DNA of 64,000 nucleotides from UBA1351 sp963677885 (lineage in GTDB: Bacteria > Bacillota > Clostridia > Lachnospirales > Vallitaleaceae): NCBI GenBank assembly GCA_963677885.1, contig OY782500.1:1-64000 (forward strand), given 5' to 3'. The notes beneath the pieces were generated by a model. It ran no database searches. It was not told the DNA's origin and was given only the letters and a program-made list of their open reading frames with translations. Below, one piece after another: positions 43,668 to 52,855 of this stretch (position 1 is the first letter of the stretch; the number at the start of each line of letters is the position of its first letter). Position numbers and translations under genes: made by a program.

Positions 43668-46337
43668 TTAATCGTTCAAATAATAATCAAAGAGCTCTTT
43701 TGCAATAGGAACACTGTTAGCGCTTGAAGAACCTGCGTTTTCAACAATAACTGCTACAACAATCTCAGGCTTGTCATAAGGAGCAAATCCAACAAACCAT
43801 GCATGCGTATCGCCAAACGGATTTTCAGCAGCTCCTGTTTTTCCTGCTGCCTTATACTGTTCAGAAATCAAACCTTTCCCTGTTCCCTCTTCCACTACAG
43901 CCAGTAAATATTCTTTCAGAAGGCTGGTATCTTCCGCCTGGAATAAGGTCTCCGAGCTCTTTGGCAAGGTTTTTTCTGTTTGATCTCCAAAAGGATTTTT
44001 TATTTCTTCAACCATATAAGGCTCCATAAGCAGTCCACCATTAGCAATAGCAGAAAAAATCAAAAGATTATGTAGTGGCGTAATTAAAGTCTCACCCTGT
44101 CCGATAACGGTTTCCGCTCTTAATTCAGGGCTTATGGTCTCAGGTAAGACGAAGGAAGAGGTTTGATGATAGTATGGATATGGTAATTCTCTGTTAAAAA
44201 GAACTGAATTGGCTAAAGCTTCCAGTTGATTCATATCAATACCTTCTCCCATTGTGGCGAAACTGGTATTACAGGACTGGGCAAAAGCATCTTTTGCATC
44301 AACACGACCATGGGCGGTATCTCCATAACATGAAAAGAATTTATTGCCGAAAATATCCTTTCCTTTACAAAAATAATTAAAGTCCTCCCCATGCTCATGG
44401 ATATACTCCAAAAGAGTCAGCGCTTTAAAGGTCGACCCAGGTGGATACAAACCTTGAGTTGTACGATTCAAAAGCTCACCCTGATCACTGTTAAGAAGTT
44501 CATCATAGTGGCTGATAATTGTATTAGGATTATAATCAGGTTTGGAAACCATAGCCAGAATTTTTCCTGTAGACGGTTCCATAGCTATGACCGCTCCTTT
44601 CCTGTCACCTAAAGCATCATATGCAATTTCCTGAAGGCCATGATCTAAGGTTAAATAGACATCACTGCCTTCGTCTTCTTTACCGGAAAAAGCCCATTCC
44701 AATTGCTCCAGGAAATTAAAATGAGGATTTAACAAATCCACATTGAGATTGGCCTCAATACCTGTCTTTCCTATTTGTGAATAACCGACAGCATGAGCAT
44801 ACATCGGCCCATATGGGTAGTATCTGGCTATCTCGTCACCATCATAGGCAGAATAGGCCAAAGTTTTACCACTGGCATCATAGATAGAACCGCGTAATAT
44901 ATTCTCTTCGATTTGATCCAAACGGCTGTTGTAGGCATTTAACCTAATCTGATCACTATCTACAACCAGAAAATATAAGAGATAGATGATCAAACAAGTG
45001 TATAAAAAGACCATAATTCCTTTAATGGTAATGATTGTATGGGCCCTGTACTCCCGTCTTTTTAGATGATGCTTGGCCTTGGTTATGGATTCAATAATCC
45101 CGACAGACAGGATTGTTGCAATCAGGGATGTGCCGCCATAGGAAACAAAGGGCAAGGTGACGCCCGTTAAAGGAATCAATTTTATGACCCCTCCAATAAT
45201 CAGAAATCCCTGAAAGCCAAACATAACGACCAAACCAACTCCTACATAGGCATTGAAGAGGCTGTAGGTCTTTTGGCATTGACTTAAGAGGGTTATGATA
45301 AGGATAAGATATAAAAGTATAAGTAACAGGGCAAATACCGAACCAAATTCTTCTCCAACTGCAGCATAAATAAAGTCCGTTGTTACTACAGGTATCTTGT
45401 TTGGCTGGCCCAAGGTCAGACCCGTTCCCATCCATTTACCGGATGCAAATGCAAAGAGCCCCTGGGTTACCTGGTAACCTTCTTTATCTATATAAGCCCA
45501 TGGATCCTGCCAAGCATATACCCGGGTCCTGACATGAGAAAAAAGGATATAGGCAATATAGCCTCCTCCACACAGGGCGGCTAATTGGGCAAAAGACATC
45601 CAGCGCTTACGGGAATACATATAGGATAAAACCATATAGAGGGAAAAGAATAAAAGGGCACTGCCCAGATCCCTTTGATAAACCAGAATTAGAACAATAA
45701 TGCCGCTAACTGCTGAACCAATGGCAAAATCGAAGAATTTATATTCTTTCTTAAAAGCTGAGGCCAAATAGAAAACAAAGGCAATTTTAACAAACTCAGA
45801 GGGCTGAAAAGAAAAATCACCATATGAGAACCAATTAGTTGCCCCGTTTGTTGTTGAGTTGACGATTAGAAGCAATCCAATAGCCACAACCATATAAACA
45901 TAAGTCATCCGGCTAAAAAAATGGATTTTGTTGACGATGAAACCAATAATAAGCATAATAACAAAGCCTAAAAGAGCCAACATATTATGTTTGACCGAGA
46001 GGTCTGGTGACAATCTATGAAGCATAAGGGATCCAACAAGGTGCAACATGGCTATGATATGCCAAATAACCGGTTCCAAGAAATGAATATAATGACTAAT
46101 CCAGCCAAAGCAAAAGAGAACCATAGCATTTAAGGCAATAATCCGAAGACTGGTTTCTGTATAGCCTTTACTTGCTATGATAGAGCCATGGCCTATAAGG
46201 GCCATGGCAATTAATATCACCTTGGATATAAGGAGGGATCCTCCATCACCACTTGAAGACAACTTATATTTAATCAGTACATGCATCATAAAAAATATTA
46301 AGAGTAATACCATGATGTAATTCATAAACACTTCCAT
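43668..46337 (-). CDS. Fused SEDS glycosyltransferase (FtsW/RodA/SpoVE) and class B penicillin-binding transpeptidase
   Basis: One 889-residue chain joins two enzymes that normally work as partners. Residues about 1-420 form a polytopic SEDS domain; the catalytic Asp is Asp278 in WQDPWAY, and PFVSYGGTS is present. After a linker and membrane helix (about 435-460), residues 470-889 form a PBP transpeptidase with Ser635 (STFK), Ser688 (SCN) and Lys833 (KTG). Both active sites are intact. The short dimerisation domain points to a class B enzyme of the PbpA/FtsI type. Together they polymerise and crosslink peptidoglycan. Elongation, division or sporulation cannot be told apart here. Confidence 0.93.
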   Translation of the reverse strand: MEVFMNYIMVLLLIFFMMHVLIKYKLSSSGDGGSLLISKVILIAMALIGHGSIIASKGYTETSLRIIALNAMVLFCFGWISHYIHFLEPVIWHIIAMLHLVGSLMLHRLSPDLSVKHNMLALLGFVIMLIIGFIVNKIHFFSRMTYVYMVVAIGLLLIVNSTTNGATNWFSYGDFSFQPSEFVKIAFVFYLASAFKKEYKFFDFAIGSAVSGIIVLILVYQRDLGSALLFFSLYMVLSYMYSRKRWMSFAQLAALCGGGYIAYILFSHVRTRVYAWQDPWAYIDKEGYQVTQGLFAFASGKWMGTGLTLGQPNKIPVVTTDFIYAAVGEEFGSVFALLLILLYLILIITLLSQCQKTYSLFNAYVGVGLVVMFGFQGFLIIGGVIKLIPLTGVTLPFVSYGGTSLIATILSVGIIESITKAKHHLKRREYRAHTIITIKGIMVFLYTCLIIYLLYFLVVDSDQIRLNAYNSRLDQIEENILRGSIYDASGKTLAYSAYDGDEIARYYPYGPMYAHAVGYSQIGKTGIEANLNVDLLNPHFNFLEQLEWAFSGKEDEGSDVYLTLDHGLQEIAYDALGDRKGAVIAMEPSTGKILAMVSKPDYNPNTIISHYDELLNSDQGELLNRTTQGLYPPGSTFKALTLLEYIHEHGEDFNYFCKGKDIFGNKFFSCYGDTAHGRVDAKDAFAQSCNTSFATMGEGIDMNQLEALANSVLFNRELPYPYYHQTSSFVLPETISPELRAETVIGQGETLITPLHNLLIFSAIANGGLLMEPYMVEEIKNPFGDQTEKTLPKSSETLFQAEDTSLLKEYLLAVVEEGTGKGLISEQYKAAGKTGAAENPFGDTHAWFVGFAPYDKPEIVVAVIVENAGSSSANSVPIAKELFDYYLND

Positions 46338-46345
46338 GTTTTCAC

Positions 46346-48817
46346 CTATAAGACACCACGTTTGTAATGTCCCCTCGTATATAAGTCCTGGTCAAAATCT
46401 TTGAGCACCACACCACCATGCTCATCTAGAACTTTTTTCATCTCGTCACCAGATTCTGATGTAAATTCCAAACGCAAAACCCCGGCATTAACTTTTTGAT
46501 CCAGCAGATATAAAGCTTTGGAATTATAAATGGTGTTGTAACAAAAATCACAATGACAAAAGACCTCTTGTTTCTCTCCCTTTCGGTCTTCAAGAACCAA
46601 GCGATGTCCATCAGAAGATTTCTGACATTTTTTGTATCTTGTTCGATACAGGCAGTTGGCAGCATTCATCAAGGGACTTCTACCATAAATCAGAACTTCA
46701 ACTTCTGTGGACTTACTTCCTATTTGACGAATAGCCTGACGATTAAGTTCCAGACTTCCTGTGACTCTTAAGGCACCTAAGCCTTTATATGCCTCAACGG
46801 CTGGTTCATTAAAGACATGCAAGTTATAATCTGTACAAAAAACCTTGTTAAAATCTCTGGCAATCTTGATTTGACCTAAGGTGCGGATGAGAAAACCGTC
46901 ATAGAGGATTGTATCAATATCTTGGAGTTTTTTCATTAGAATCTCATTATATTGATGAAATAGGACATGAGGCAAGGCAAGATAAACACTAAATTCCGGT
47001 AATGACTGTTTAAGTTTTTGACTCTCATGCAATATATGTATAAGAGCCTTAGCTTGGATATCATTCACATCAAGGTAAAGAAATCCTATCTGAGATCCCA
47101 AGGTCTCCCCATGATTTTTGCACCATTCAAATAGAGTTTCCCATTGTTCCACGCTCTTAATTAAATAGGAAAATTGATGGCAATTATCTTGACCTTCCCT
47201 TTTTGCACTTCCAGTCTCCATACCTTGGTCAGATTCTCTTGGCCCTGGTAAAGTTTTATGAAGGCTATATTCAGTTAGACTTTTCCCAGGCCTTTGATAG
47301 GATTCAAGAATTTGCCTCTTTAACTCATCACAAATTTGTCTTCGGAGTTGATTGAGCTCACTTAAGGGTATGAAAATCGATTCATCACCAAGAAGGGTCA
47401 AATCTCCAATAACAAAAGCAGTATCTCCTAACTTGGCCAACTGCTTACGGATGGATTTGTGGTCTGTAGGCCTATTTGCGGCAACTTGAACAGTAGACCC
47501 TTGAAGGACAACTGTATACCTATCCATATAGCTTCCAATTACTTGAAGAGGTTCATCTATAAAAGCCATTACCGTGTAATCGATACTTAACAGTGGTGAA
47601 TGATAGTCCCTGAATTTCTCCAGTAATTTATGGTCCCTGATCCTATAGACCTTAAGACCAGGATGCCCTTTAATAAAATCAGTATTAATCAAATCTCCTT
47701 TATTGGTAAACAGTTGTTTAGTCATATAAATCTCATCTGCATCATGATCCAATTGGAAGGCATAGGTCATCAATTGACCGGGAACGTGTATTTCCAAAAG
47801 GTCTTCTTTTGAAACCGGCTGATCCAGATCAATAGTCAGGCCCTTTTTGTAGCTAATACTTCCAACTTCAAGACCCAAGTTTTTTCCATGGTCATAGGAT
47901 ATCATTTTGTCCGAATTATGCTGTTTGTAATATCCCTCAGTAAAATGTCCACGGTTAAAAAGCTGATTAAGGATTTCTATATCCTGACTTGAAACCTTAT
48001 AGTCTTTAACTCGATTATCTTCTAATAAATTCAAAGCCAGGTCACGGTATTTTTTATATATGCTGACTGCTGCATATACATATTCAGGACTCTTCATACG
48101 CCCTTCAATCTTAAAAGAGTCTATACCTGCTTCAATGAGGTCGGGTAATATACCTAAGGTCATTTGATCTTTAGGGCTTAAGAAATATGCCTTTTCATCA
48201 TCAATTGTATAAGCCATCCTACAGGGCTGAGCGCATTTCCCCCTGTTACCGCTTCGACCACCGTACAAACTGGACATAAGACAGCCACCAGAATAGCAGT
48301 AACAAAGAGCTCCGTGAACAAAGGCTTCAATTTCAATCTCTACCTGGTCCTTGATTTTCCTAATGTCCATAAGACTACACTCTCTGCTGAGGACAACCCT
48401 GTCAAATCCAAGATTCTTGGCTAAACTGACATCCTCAACTGAATGAAGGTTCATCTGGGTCGAACCGTGAACAACCAAGTCAGGTTGATGGTCAAGAATG
48501 AGTTGATAGACACCCATATCTTGAATAATGACCGCATCAACCTTAATATCTACAAGGCTTTGAAGAACCTGTAACAGGTCCCGGATTTCAATATCTTTTA
48601 CCAAAGTGTTAAGGGTATAATAAATCTTCACATCAAAAAGATGAGCATAATCAACCATATCCCCCAGTTCTTCAAAAGAAAAATTGTTGGCATATGATCT
48701 TGCTCCAAAATCTTTTCCGCCTAAATATAAAGCGTCACAGCCTGCGGCTATGGCGCTATAAAATGCTTCCTTAGACCCAACAGGTGCCAGGATTTCAGGT
48801 ATTGGGTTTTTATTCAT
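46346..48817 (-). CDS. U32 family peptidase with DUF3656-type C-terminal region
   Basis: An 823-residue protein. The N-terminal U32 domain has EILAPVGSKEAFYSAIAAG and the signature IEAFVHGALCYCYSGGC, with a cysteine group (GNRGKCAQPCR) that suggests metal or Fe-S binding. A long C-terminal region follows and ends with CHCDFCYN-type cysteines. U32 proteins include RNA hydroxylation enzymes, so peptidase activity is not certain. ATG 48817 lies 1 base after the zapA stop, so the long upstream frame is not used. Confidence 0.88.
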   Translation of the reverse strand: MNKNPIPEILAPVGSKEAFYSAIAAGCDALYLGGKDFGARSYANNFSFEELGDMVDYAHLFDVKIYYTLNTLVKDIEIRDLLQVLQSLVDIKVDAVIIQDMGVYQLILDHQPDLVVHGSTQMNLHSVEDVSLAKNLGFDRVVLSRECSLMDIRKIKDQVEIEIEAFVHGALCYCYSGGCLMSSLYGGRSGNRGKCAQPCRMAYTIDDEKAYFLSPKDQMTLGILPDLIEAGIDSFKIEGRMKSPEYVYAAVSIYKKYRDLALNLLEDNRVKDYKVSSQDIEILNQLFNRGHFTEGYYKQHNSDKMISYDHGKNLGLEVGSISYKKGLTIDLDQPVSKEDLLEIHVPGQLMTYAFQLDHDADEIYMTKQLFTNKGDLINTDFIKGHPGLKVYRIRDHKLLEKFRDYHSPLLSIDYTVMAFIDEPLQVIGSYMDRYTVVLQGSTVQVAANRPTDHKSIRKQLAKLGDTAFVIGDLTLLGDESIFIPLSELNQLRRQICDELKRQILESYQRPGKSLTEYSLHKTLPGPRESDQGMETGSAKREGQDNCHQFSYLIKSVEQWETLFEWCKNHGETLGSQIGFLYLDVNDIQAKALIHILHESQKLKQSLPEFSVYLALPHVLFHQYNEILMKKLQDIDTILYDGFLIRTLGQIKIARDFNKVFCTDYNLHVFNEPAVEAYKGLGALRVTGSLELNRQAIRQIGSKSTEVEVLIYGRSPLMNAANCLYRTRYKKCQKSSDGHRLVLEDRKGEKQEVFCHCDFCYNTIYNSKALYLLDQKVNAGVLRLEFTSESGDEMKKVLDEHGGVVLKDFDQDLYTRGHYKRGVL

Positions 48818-48818
48818 A

Positions 48819-49220
48819 TCACATGGAATTTTGTTCGAACAACTCAATATATTCGTCCAATTCTTTCTTATAGTGGTTAATATCGTTTTCCAGCTTGTCA
48901 ATTTCCTGATCTTTCTGATCAAGTTGACCTTGTAACTTTTCCATTTCCAGACGAAGACTTGCCATTTCATCTTTAAGTTTGGCTTCCATATCCTCGTTTT
49001 CCTCTGTCTGGGTTTTCATCTTAAAATAGTCATCGGCAATATTAATAGCCAATAATACTGACTGAAGTCTGGTATTAAGCTTCTTGCCGTTATCCGAACT
49101 TCTGACTTCGTCCATTTTCTTGTTCATATATAATGCTACACGTTGCAGGTATTCTTCACTCTCATCACCGCTTAATGTATAAACATTTCCGCCAATGAGA
49201 ACCTTCGATTCGTTTTTCAA
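48819..49220 (-). CDS. zapA: Cell division protein ZapA
   Basis: A 133-residue protein with the ZapA head (VLIGGNVYTLSGDESEEYLQRVA) and a long C-terminal coiled coil (about 70-130). ZapA bundles FtsZ filaments. The start is taken as TTG 49220 because AAGGGGG lies 8 bases upstream and matches the usual N-terminus; an open frame to 49256 exists. The U32 peptidase follows immediately. Confidence 0.88.
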   Translation of the reverse strand: MKNESKVLIGGNVYTLSGDESEEYLQRVALYMNKKMDEVRSSDNGKKLNTRLQSVLLAINIADDYFKMKTQTEENEDMEAKLKDEMASLRLEMEKLQGQLDQKDQEIDKLENDINHYKKELDEYIELFEQNSM

Positions 49221-49264
49221 GCTGTAATCCCCCTTACCTATTGGATTTATTCTCAATTAATATC

Positions 49265-49273
49265 ATTATAGCA
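49265..49273 (-). promoter_or_regulatory. Extended -10 promoter of zapA
   Basis: TGCTATAAT on the minus strand (49273-49265), the same extended -10 form as before the sigma gene. No good -35 box is visible. Confidence 0.5.
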
Positions 49274-49324
49274 TAACCTTTTGACCTTATCTATCCTAAT
49301 AACAAAGATGTCATATTCTTGTAA

Positions 49325-49864
49325 TTAAGACAATAAATTCTTGTAATTCAGTCCTGACAGTGTATCCTCAGGTTCCATGGTCCATCCAACCACCATGGAA
49401 TAATCATTATGGCCACCTAGAACGACCTGGTCCCGATCTTCAGGATTCACCTCATTATAGAGGGTGTAATCCACCTTTTTCTTTCTGGAAATTTCGAAGA
49501 AACACATTTTGACCAACCTCACCAATTCATCGGTTTGTCCCTGTACAATGAAATTTGTTTTTCCCTGGTCAACCAGTCCAGCAAGATTTTGTTTAAATGT
49601 CGTTCTTACAGAAGCAATGGTGTCAAAACACTCAGAGATATGTTCAACATGAAGTTTATTCTTAAATTCCTGGCCTTGGGATGTCAGTACATAGTCTACT
49701 TTTCTAGCTGTATGTTTGACCACTTTCAAAACACCCTCATCTTCAAATGTTTGAATCATATTGTTAACCGTACCAAGACTGACATCCAAGAGTTTAGAAA
49801 GTTGTCTCTGGCTGTAATCGGACTCTTCCGTCAATAGATTCAAAAGCTTTAATTCTTTTGTCAT
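49325..49864 (-). CDS. Winged-helix DNA-binding protein of unknown role
   Basis: A 179-residue protein. Residues 5-65 are a winged helix (YSQRQLSKLLDVSLGTVNNMI is the helix-turn-helix). The C-terminal 90 residues have a beta-rich pattern (NFIVQGQTDELVRLVKMCFFEI) that I cannot assign. It overlaps ruvB at its start (ATGA), so it is translated with ruvAB. An operon regulator is possible. Confidence 0.75.
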   Translation of the reverse strand: MTKELKLLNLLTEESDYSQRQLSKLLDVSLGTVNNMIQTFEDEGVLKVVKHTARKVDYVLTSQGQEFKNKLHVEHISECFDTIASVRTTFKQNLAGLVDQGKTNFIVQGQTDELVRLVKMCFFEISRKKKVDYTLYNEVNPEDRDQVVLGGHNDYSMVVGWTMEPEDTLSGLNYKNLLS

Positions 49865-50865
49865 CCTTCCTCCTCCTTATGTATACCAAAATGTTTATAA
49901 CAGAAGTCGGTAACCACCCGACCTCTTGGTGTCCGGTTAATGAGACCCAATTGAATTAAATAGGGTTCATAAACATCCTCTACCGTGTCGGATTCCTCAC
50001 CAATGGTAGCTGCCAAAGTATCCAAGCCAACCGGACCACCACCATACTTATCAATCATAGCCATTAGCATCTTACGATCACTTTTATCAAGTCCCAGGGG
50101 ATCAACATCCAAGAGATCCAAGGAGTGCTTAGCCACTTCTTCCGTAATGACTCCATCATATTTAACCTGGGCAAAGTCTCTAACCCTTTTGAGCAAGCGA
50201 TTGCTAAGTCTAGGCGTCCCTCTTGAACGAAGGGCAATTTCATGGGCTCCCTTCTCATCAATATCAACATCCAAAACATGGGCACTGCGTTTGACGATAG
50301 TAGCCAATTCTTCAGGTGTATAGAATTCCAACTTATTAATAACTCCAAATCTGTCTCTAAGGGGGGAGCTGAGCAATCCAATTCTCGTAGTCGCACCGAC
50401 CAAAGTAAATTTTGGCAAGTCCAGACGAATGGATTTAGCCGCCGGGCCTTTTCCAATCATAATGTCGATGACAAAATCTTCCATAGCAGGGTATAAAACT
50501 TCTTCAACCTGACGATTTAAGCGGTGAATTTCATCAACAAAAAGAAGATCCCCTTCCTGTAAGTTGTTAAGGATTGCTGCCATATCTCCCGGCCTTTCAA
50601 TAGCCGGACCTGATGTAATCTTTAAATTAACATTCATCTCATGACCAATAATGGATGCCATGGTCGTCTTACCCAACCCTGGAGGACCATATAAGAGTAC
50701 ATGGTCTAAGGGTTCTTTTCGTATTTTGGCAGCCTCTATAAAAACTTTTATATTTTCTTTGGCTTTCCTTTGGCCAATATAATCTTCGATGCGTTGGGGT
50801 CTTAGGGAGGTTTCAATATGTAAATCTTCCTCAGTCATTTGATTGGTAATCAGTCTTTTTTTCAT
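49861..50865 (-). CDS. ruvB: Holliday junction branch migration DNA helicase RuvB
   Basis: A 334-residue AAA+ motor with GPPGLGKTT, DEIHRL and the GATTRIGLLSSPLRDRFG sensor region, then a winged helix ending TPRGRVVTDF. It follows ruvA by 14 bases. Confidence 0.97.
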   Translation of the reverse strand: MKKRLITNQMTEEDLHIETSLRPQRIEDYIGQRKAKENIKVFIEAAKIRKEPLDHVLLYGPPGLGKTTMASIIGHEMNVNLKITSGPAIERPGDMAAILNNLQEGDLLFVDEIHRLNRQVEEVLYPAMEDFVIDIMIGKGPAAKSIRLDLPKFTLVGATTRIGLLSSPLRDRFGVINKLEFYTPEELATIVKRSAHVLDVDIDEKGAHEIALRSRGTPRLSNRLLKRVRDFAQVKYDGVITEEVAKHSLDLLDVDPLGLDKSDRKMLMAMIDKYGGGPVGLDTLAATIGEESDTVEDVYEPYLIQLGLINRTPRGRVVTDFCYKHFGIHKEEEG

Positions 50866-50879
50866 GTCTGCTCCTTCAG

Positions 50880-51476
50880 TTATTCTCTAGCCAGATTACC
50901 AAGGGCTTCCTTAATAATCTGTTCTGTTGATTCATGTTTACGGACATGTTTCACTGCATTTAGACTTTCTGTTTGAGAATATCCAAGGGCAGTTAAGGCC
51001 ATCATAGCTTCTTGCACAAAAGATGAGGAGGATTCAAGTGTCATTTCATCATCTGTTAATGAGTCCAAATCAATGGCTTTTAGTTTATCTTTTAGTTCCA
51101 GGACTAATTTTTGTGCCGTTTTCTTGCCGATTCCTTTTGCCTGGCTGATTGCCCCTACATTTTCAGTCAGTACAGCCAACCGAAGAGCATCAGGAGTCAT
51201 GGATGACAATATACCCAGAGCACCTTTAGGACCAATTCCTGACACACTAATCAACTTCCTGAATACATCTATATCGTCTTCGCTGACAAATCCGAATAAT
51301 TTAAGAATATCTTCCCTTACATACAGTTCAGTATGAATCTTGACCTCACTACCAGTTGACGGAAGTTCACTAAGTACCGACAATGGAACAAATATTTCAT
51401 AACCCATATGATTACATTCAACCACGATGGAATCTTCTTTTTTAGATATTAAGGTTCCCCTTATATAGCTTATCAT
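50880..51476 (-). CDS. ruvA: Holliday junction branch migration protein RuvA
   Basis: A 198-residue protein with an OB fold (1-62), helix-hairpin-helix motifs (LISVSGIGPKGALGIL; AKGIGKKTAQKLV) and the C-terminal domain III (about 150-198) that contacts RuvB. No SOS box was seen in front of it, so ruvAB may not be under LexA control here. No ruvC gene lies upstream. Confidence 0.97.
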   Translation of the reverse strand: MISYIRGTLISKKEDSIVVECNHMGYEIFVPLSVLSELPSTGSEVKIHTELYVREDILKLFGFVSEDDIDVFRKLISVSGIGPKGALGILSSMTPDALRLAVLTENVGAISQAKGIGKKTAQKLVLELKDKLKAIDLDSLTDDEMTLESSSSFVQEAMMALTALGYSQTESLNAVKHVRKHESTEQIIKEALGNLARE

Positions 51477-51508
51477 TTTCTACCTCTATCTTAAACGTCA
51501 TTACTACT

Positions 51509-51537
51509 ATTATATAATACGTTCATTTTTTATACAA
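51509..51537 (-). promoter_or_regulatory. ruvAB operon promoter
   Basis: On the minus strand TTGTAT (51537-51532) and TATAAT (51514-51509) are 17 bases apart. Confidence 0.65.
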
Positions 51538-51543
51538 CACTTA

Positions 51544-51571
51544 TTGACAATATTCTGAAAAACAGTATAAT
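51544..51571 (+). promoter_or_regulatory. Promoter of the DUF1292 gene
   Basis: TTGACA (51544-51549) and TATAAT (51566-51571) are 16 bases apart, divergent from the ruvA promoter. Confidence 0.8.
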
Positions 51572-51643
51572 GGGAATAAGGTCTTAATGATCTGAACTTA
51601 GAACATTGCACATTTATATTAGATGAAATATAAGGAGAACAAA

Positions 51644-52027
51644 ATGCACTCACATGAACATAATGGATGCGGATGCTCCGGTTCACACGATGAACACGGT
51701 TGCGGATGCGAAACCAAAGATACTGTTAATGACAGCTGCGGTTGCGGCGATAATGATGGATGTGGCTGTGGTCACGACCACGACCACCATCATCAAAGCG
51801 TAACACTCACCCTGGAAGATGATACTGAAATCGAATGTCCAATCATTGACGCATTTGAAGTCAACGGACAGGGTTACATCGCTCTGCTACACCCATTGGA
51901 ACAAACTGCCCTCTTGTATCGTTATGATGATAATGAAGATGACAGTATTGATATTACCAATATCGAAACGGATGAAGAGTTCGAACTTGTATCTAAGACA
52001 TTTCTTGCATTACAAGATCAAGAATAA
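51644..52027 (+). CDS. DUF1292 (YrzB-like) protein with Cys/His-rich metal-binding N-terminus
   Basis: A 127-residue protein. Residues about 50-127 are a DUF1292 domain (DDTEIECPIIDAFEVNGQGYIALL). The first 48 residues are packed with Cys-Gly-Cys and His clusters (GCGC motifs and HDHDHHH), likely to bind Zn, Ni or Cu. ATG 51644 follows AAGGAG. It is a single gene with its own promoter and terminator. Confidence 0.85.
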   Translation: MHSHEHNGCGCSGSHDEHGCGCETKDTVNDSCGCGDNDGCGCGHDHDHHHQSVTLTLEDDTEIECPIIDAFEVNGQGYIALLHPLEQTALLYRYDDNEDDSIDITNIETDEEFELVSKTFLALQDQE

Positions 52028-52046
52028 TTCTATATGAGACAAAATA

Positions 52047-52069
52047 AAAAGCCGCTGTCAGCGGCTTTT
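52047..52069. terminator. Terminator between the DUF1292 and GNAT genes
   Basis: AAAAGCCGCT / AGCGGCTTTT arms (52047-52056 and 52060-52069) with a 3-base loop; T-runs lie on both strands. Confidence 0.9.
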
Positions 52070-52121
52070 ATTTATTGTAGATTTTCATGACATGTCGTCT
52101 ATATGTTGTCTAGTCTTATAC

Positions 52122-52655
52122 CTAAATAGTTACTTTCCAAACCATATGGTCAGAACCAGGTCCCCAAAAGTCTTTTAGGTGATAATCCGGCTTACCGAAT
52201 CTTTTTGTCCATATTTTTTGGGCAATGGGATAACCACTGTCCAAACAGTATCTCTCTATTCCTCTTGATTTCATAATCTCTTCAATGGCTTTATATAGAA
52301 GCTTTGAGACACCTTTTTTCTGATAATCCGGATGAACATATACAGTTCCAACCTCATACCAGGCTTTTAGTTCACCATTTGTACATTCGTCAATCAAATC
52401 ATTTGAAGGACCAAACTCAATAGTACCGACGATTATATCCTCTATGACTGCCAGCAAAAAATACCGTTTCTGACCCTGGCTGATAAAATCTTCCATCAAG
52501 GTTTTTCTTTTGTCTTCTTTTTCTTCAGCAATAGCCGCTTCTAAATGACCAATTCCATTTCTTAAGAAAGTATCGTCAATCACCAAGTCAAAGAAAGCTT
52601 CAATATCCTTTTTCATCGGTTCAAGAGGTCTAATCAAGTCCAACCCGTCACCCAT
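52122..52655 (-). CDS. GNAT family N-acetyltransferase
   Basis: A 177-residue protein with the GNAT core: VGTVYVHPDYQKKGVSKLLYKAIEEI is motif A, with QKKGVS for acetyl-CoA binding. The substrate is unknown. It overlaps the DUF896 stop (TAATG), so it is translated with it. Confidence 0.88.
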   Translation of the reverse strand: MGDGLDLIRPLEPMKKDIEAFFDLVIDDTFLRNGIGHLEAAIAEEKEDKRKTLMEDFISQGQKRYFLLAVIEDIIVGTIEFGPSNDLIDECTNGELKAWYEVGTVYVHPDYQKKGVSKLLYKAIEEIMKSRGIERYCLDSGYPIAQKIWTKRFGKPDYHLKDFWGPGSDHMVWKVTI

Positions 52656-52855
52656 TATTTTTTATCCAATCTCTTCTTTGTTCCGTCTGGATATTGTATG
52701 GTGGTATTATTAAGTGTTCCACGAAGGTTCTTCCGAACTAAAGCGATATATTCTTCACGTAAAGTTTTTTGCTCAGCTTTCTCTTCTGGACTCAAACCCA
52801 GACTTTTCGCCTTTCTAGCAAGTTCATTAATACGGTCAAGTTTGTTTTGTTCCAT
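52655..52855 (-). CDS. DUF896 (YnzC-like) small protein
   Basis: A 66-residue helical protein with the family pattern INELARKAKSLGLSPEEKAEQ and REEYIALVRKNLRGTL. Relatives in Bacillus are linked to SOS or division genes. Its start directly follows the symporter stop. Confidence 0.92.
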   Translation of the reverse strand: MEQNKLDRINELARKAKSLGLSPEEKAEQKTLREEYIALVRKNLRGTLNNTTIQYPDGTKKRLDKK

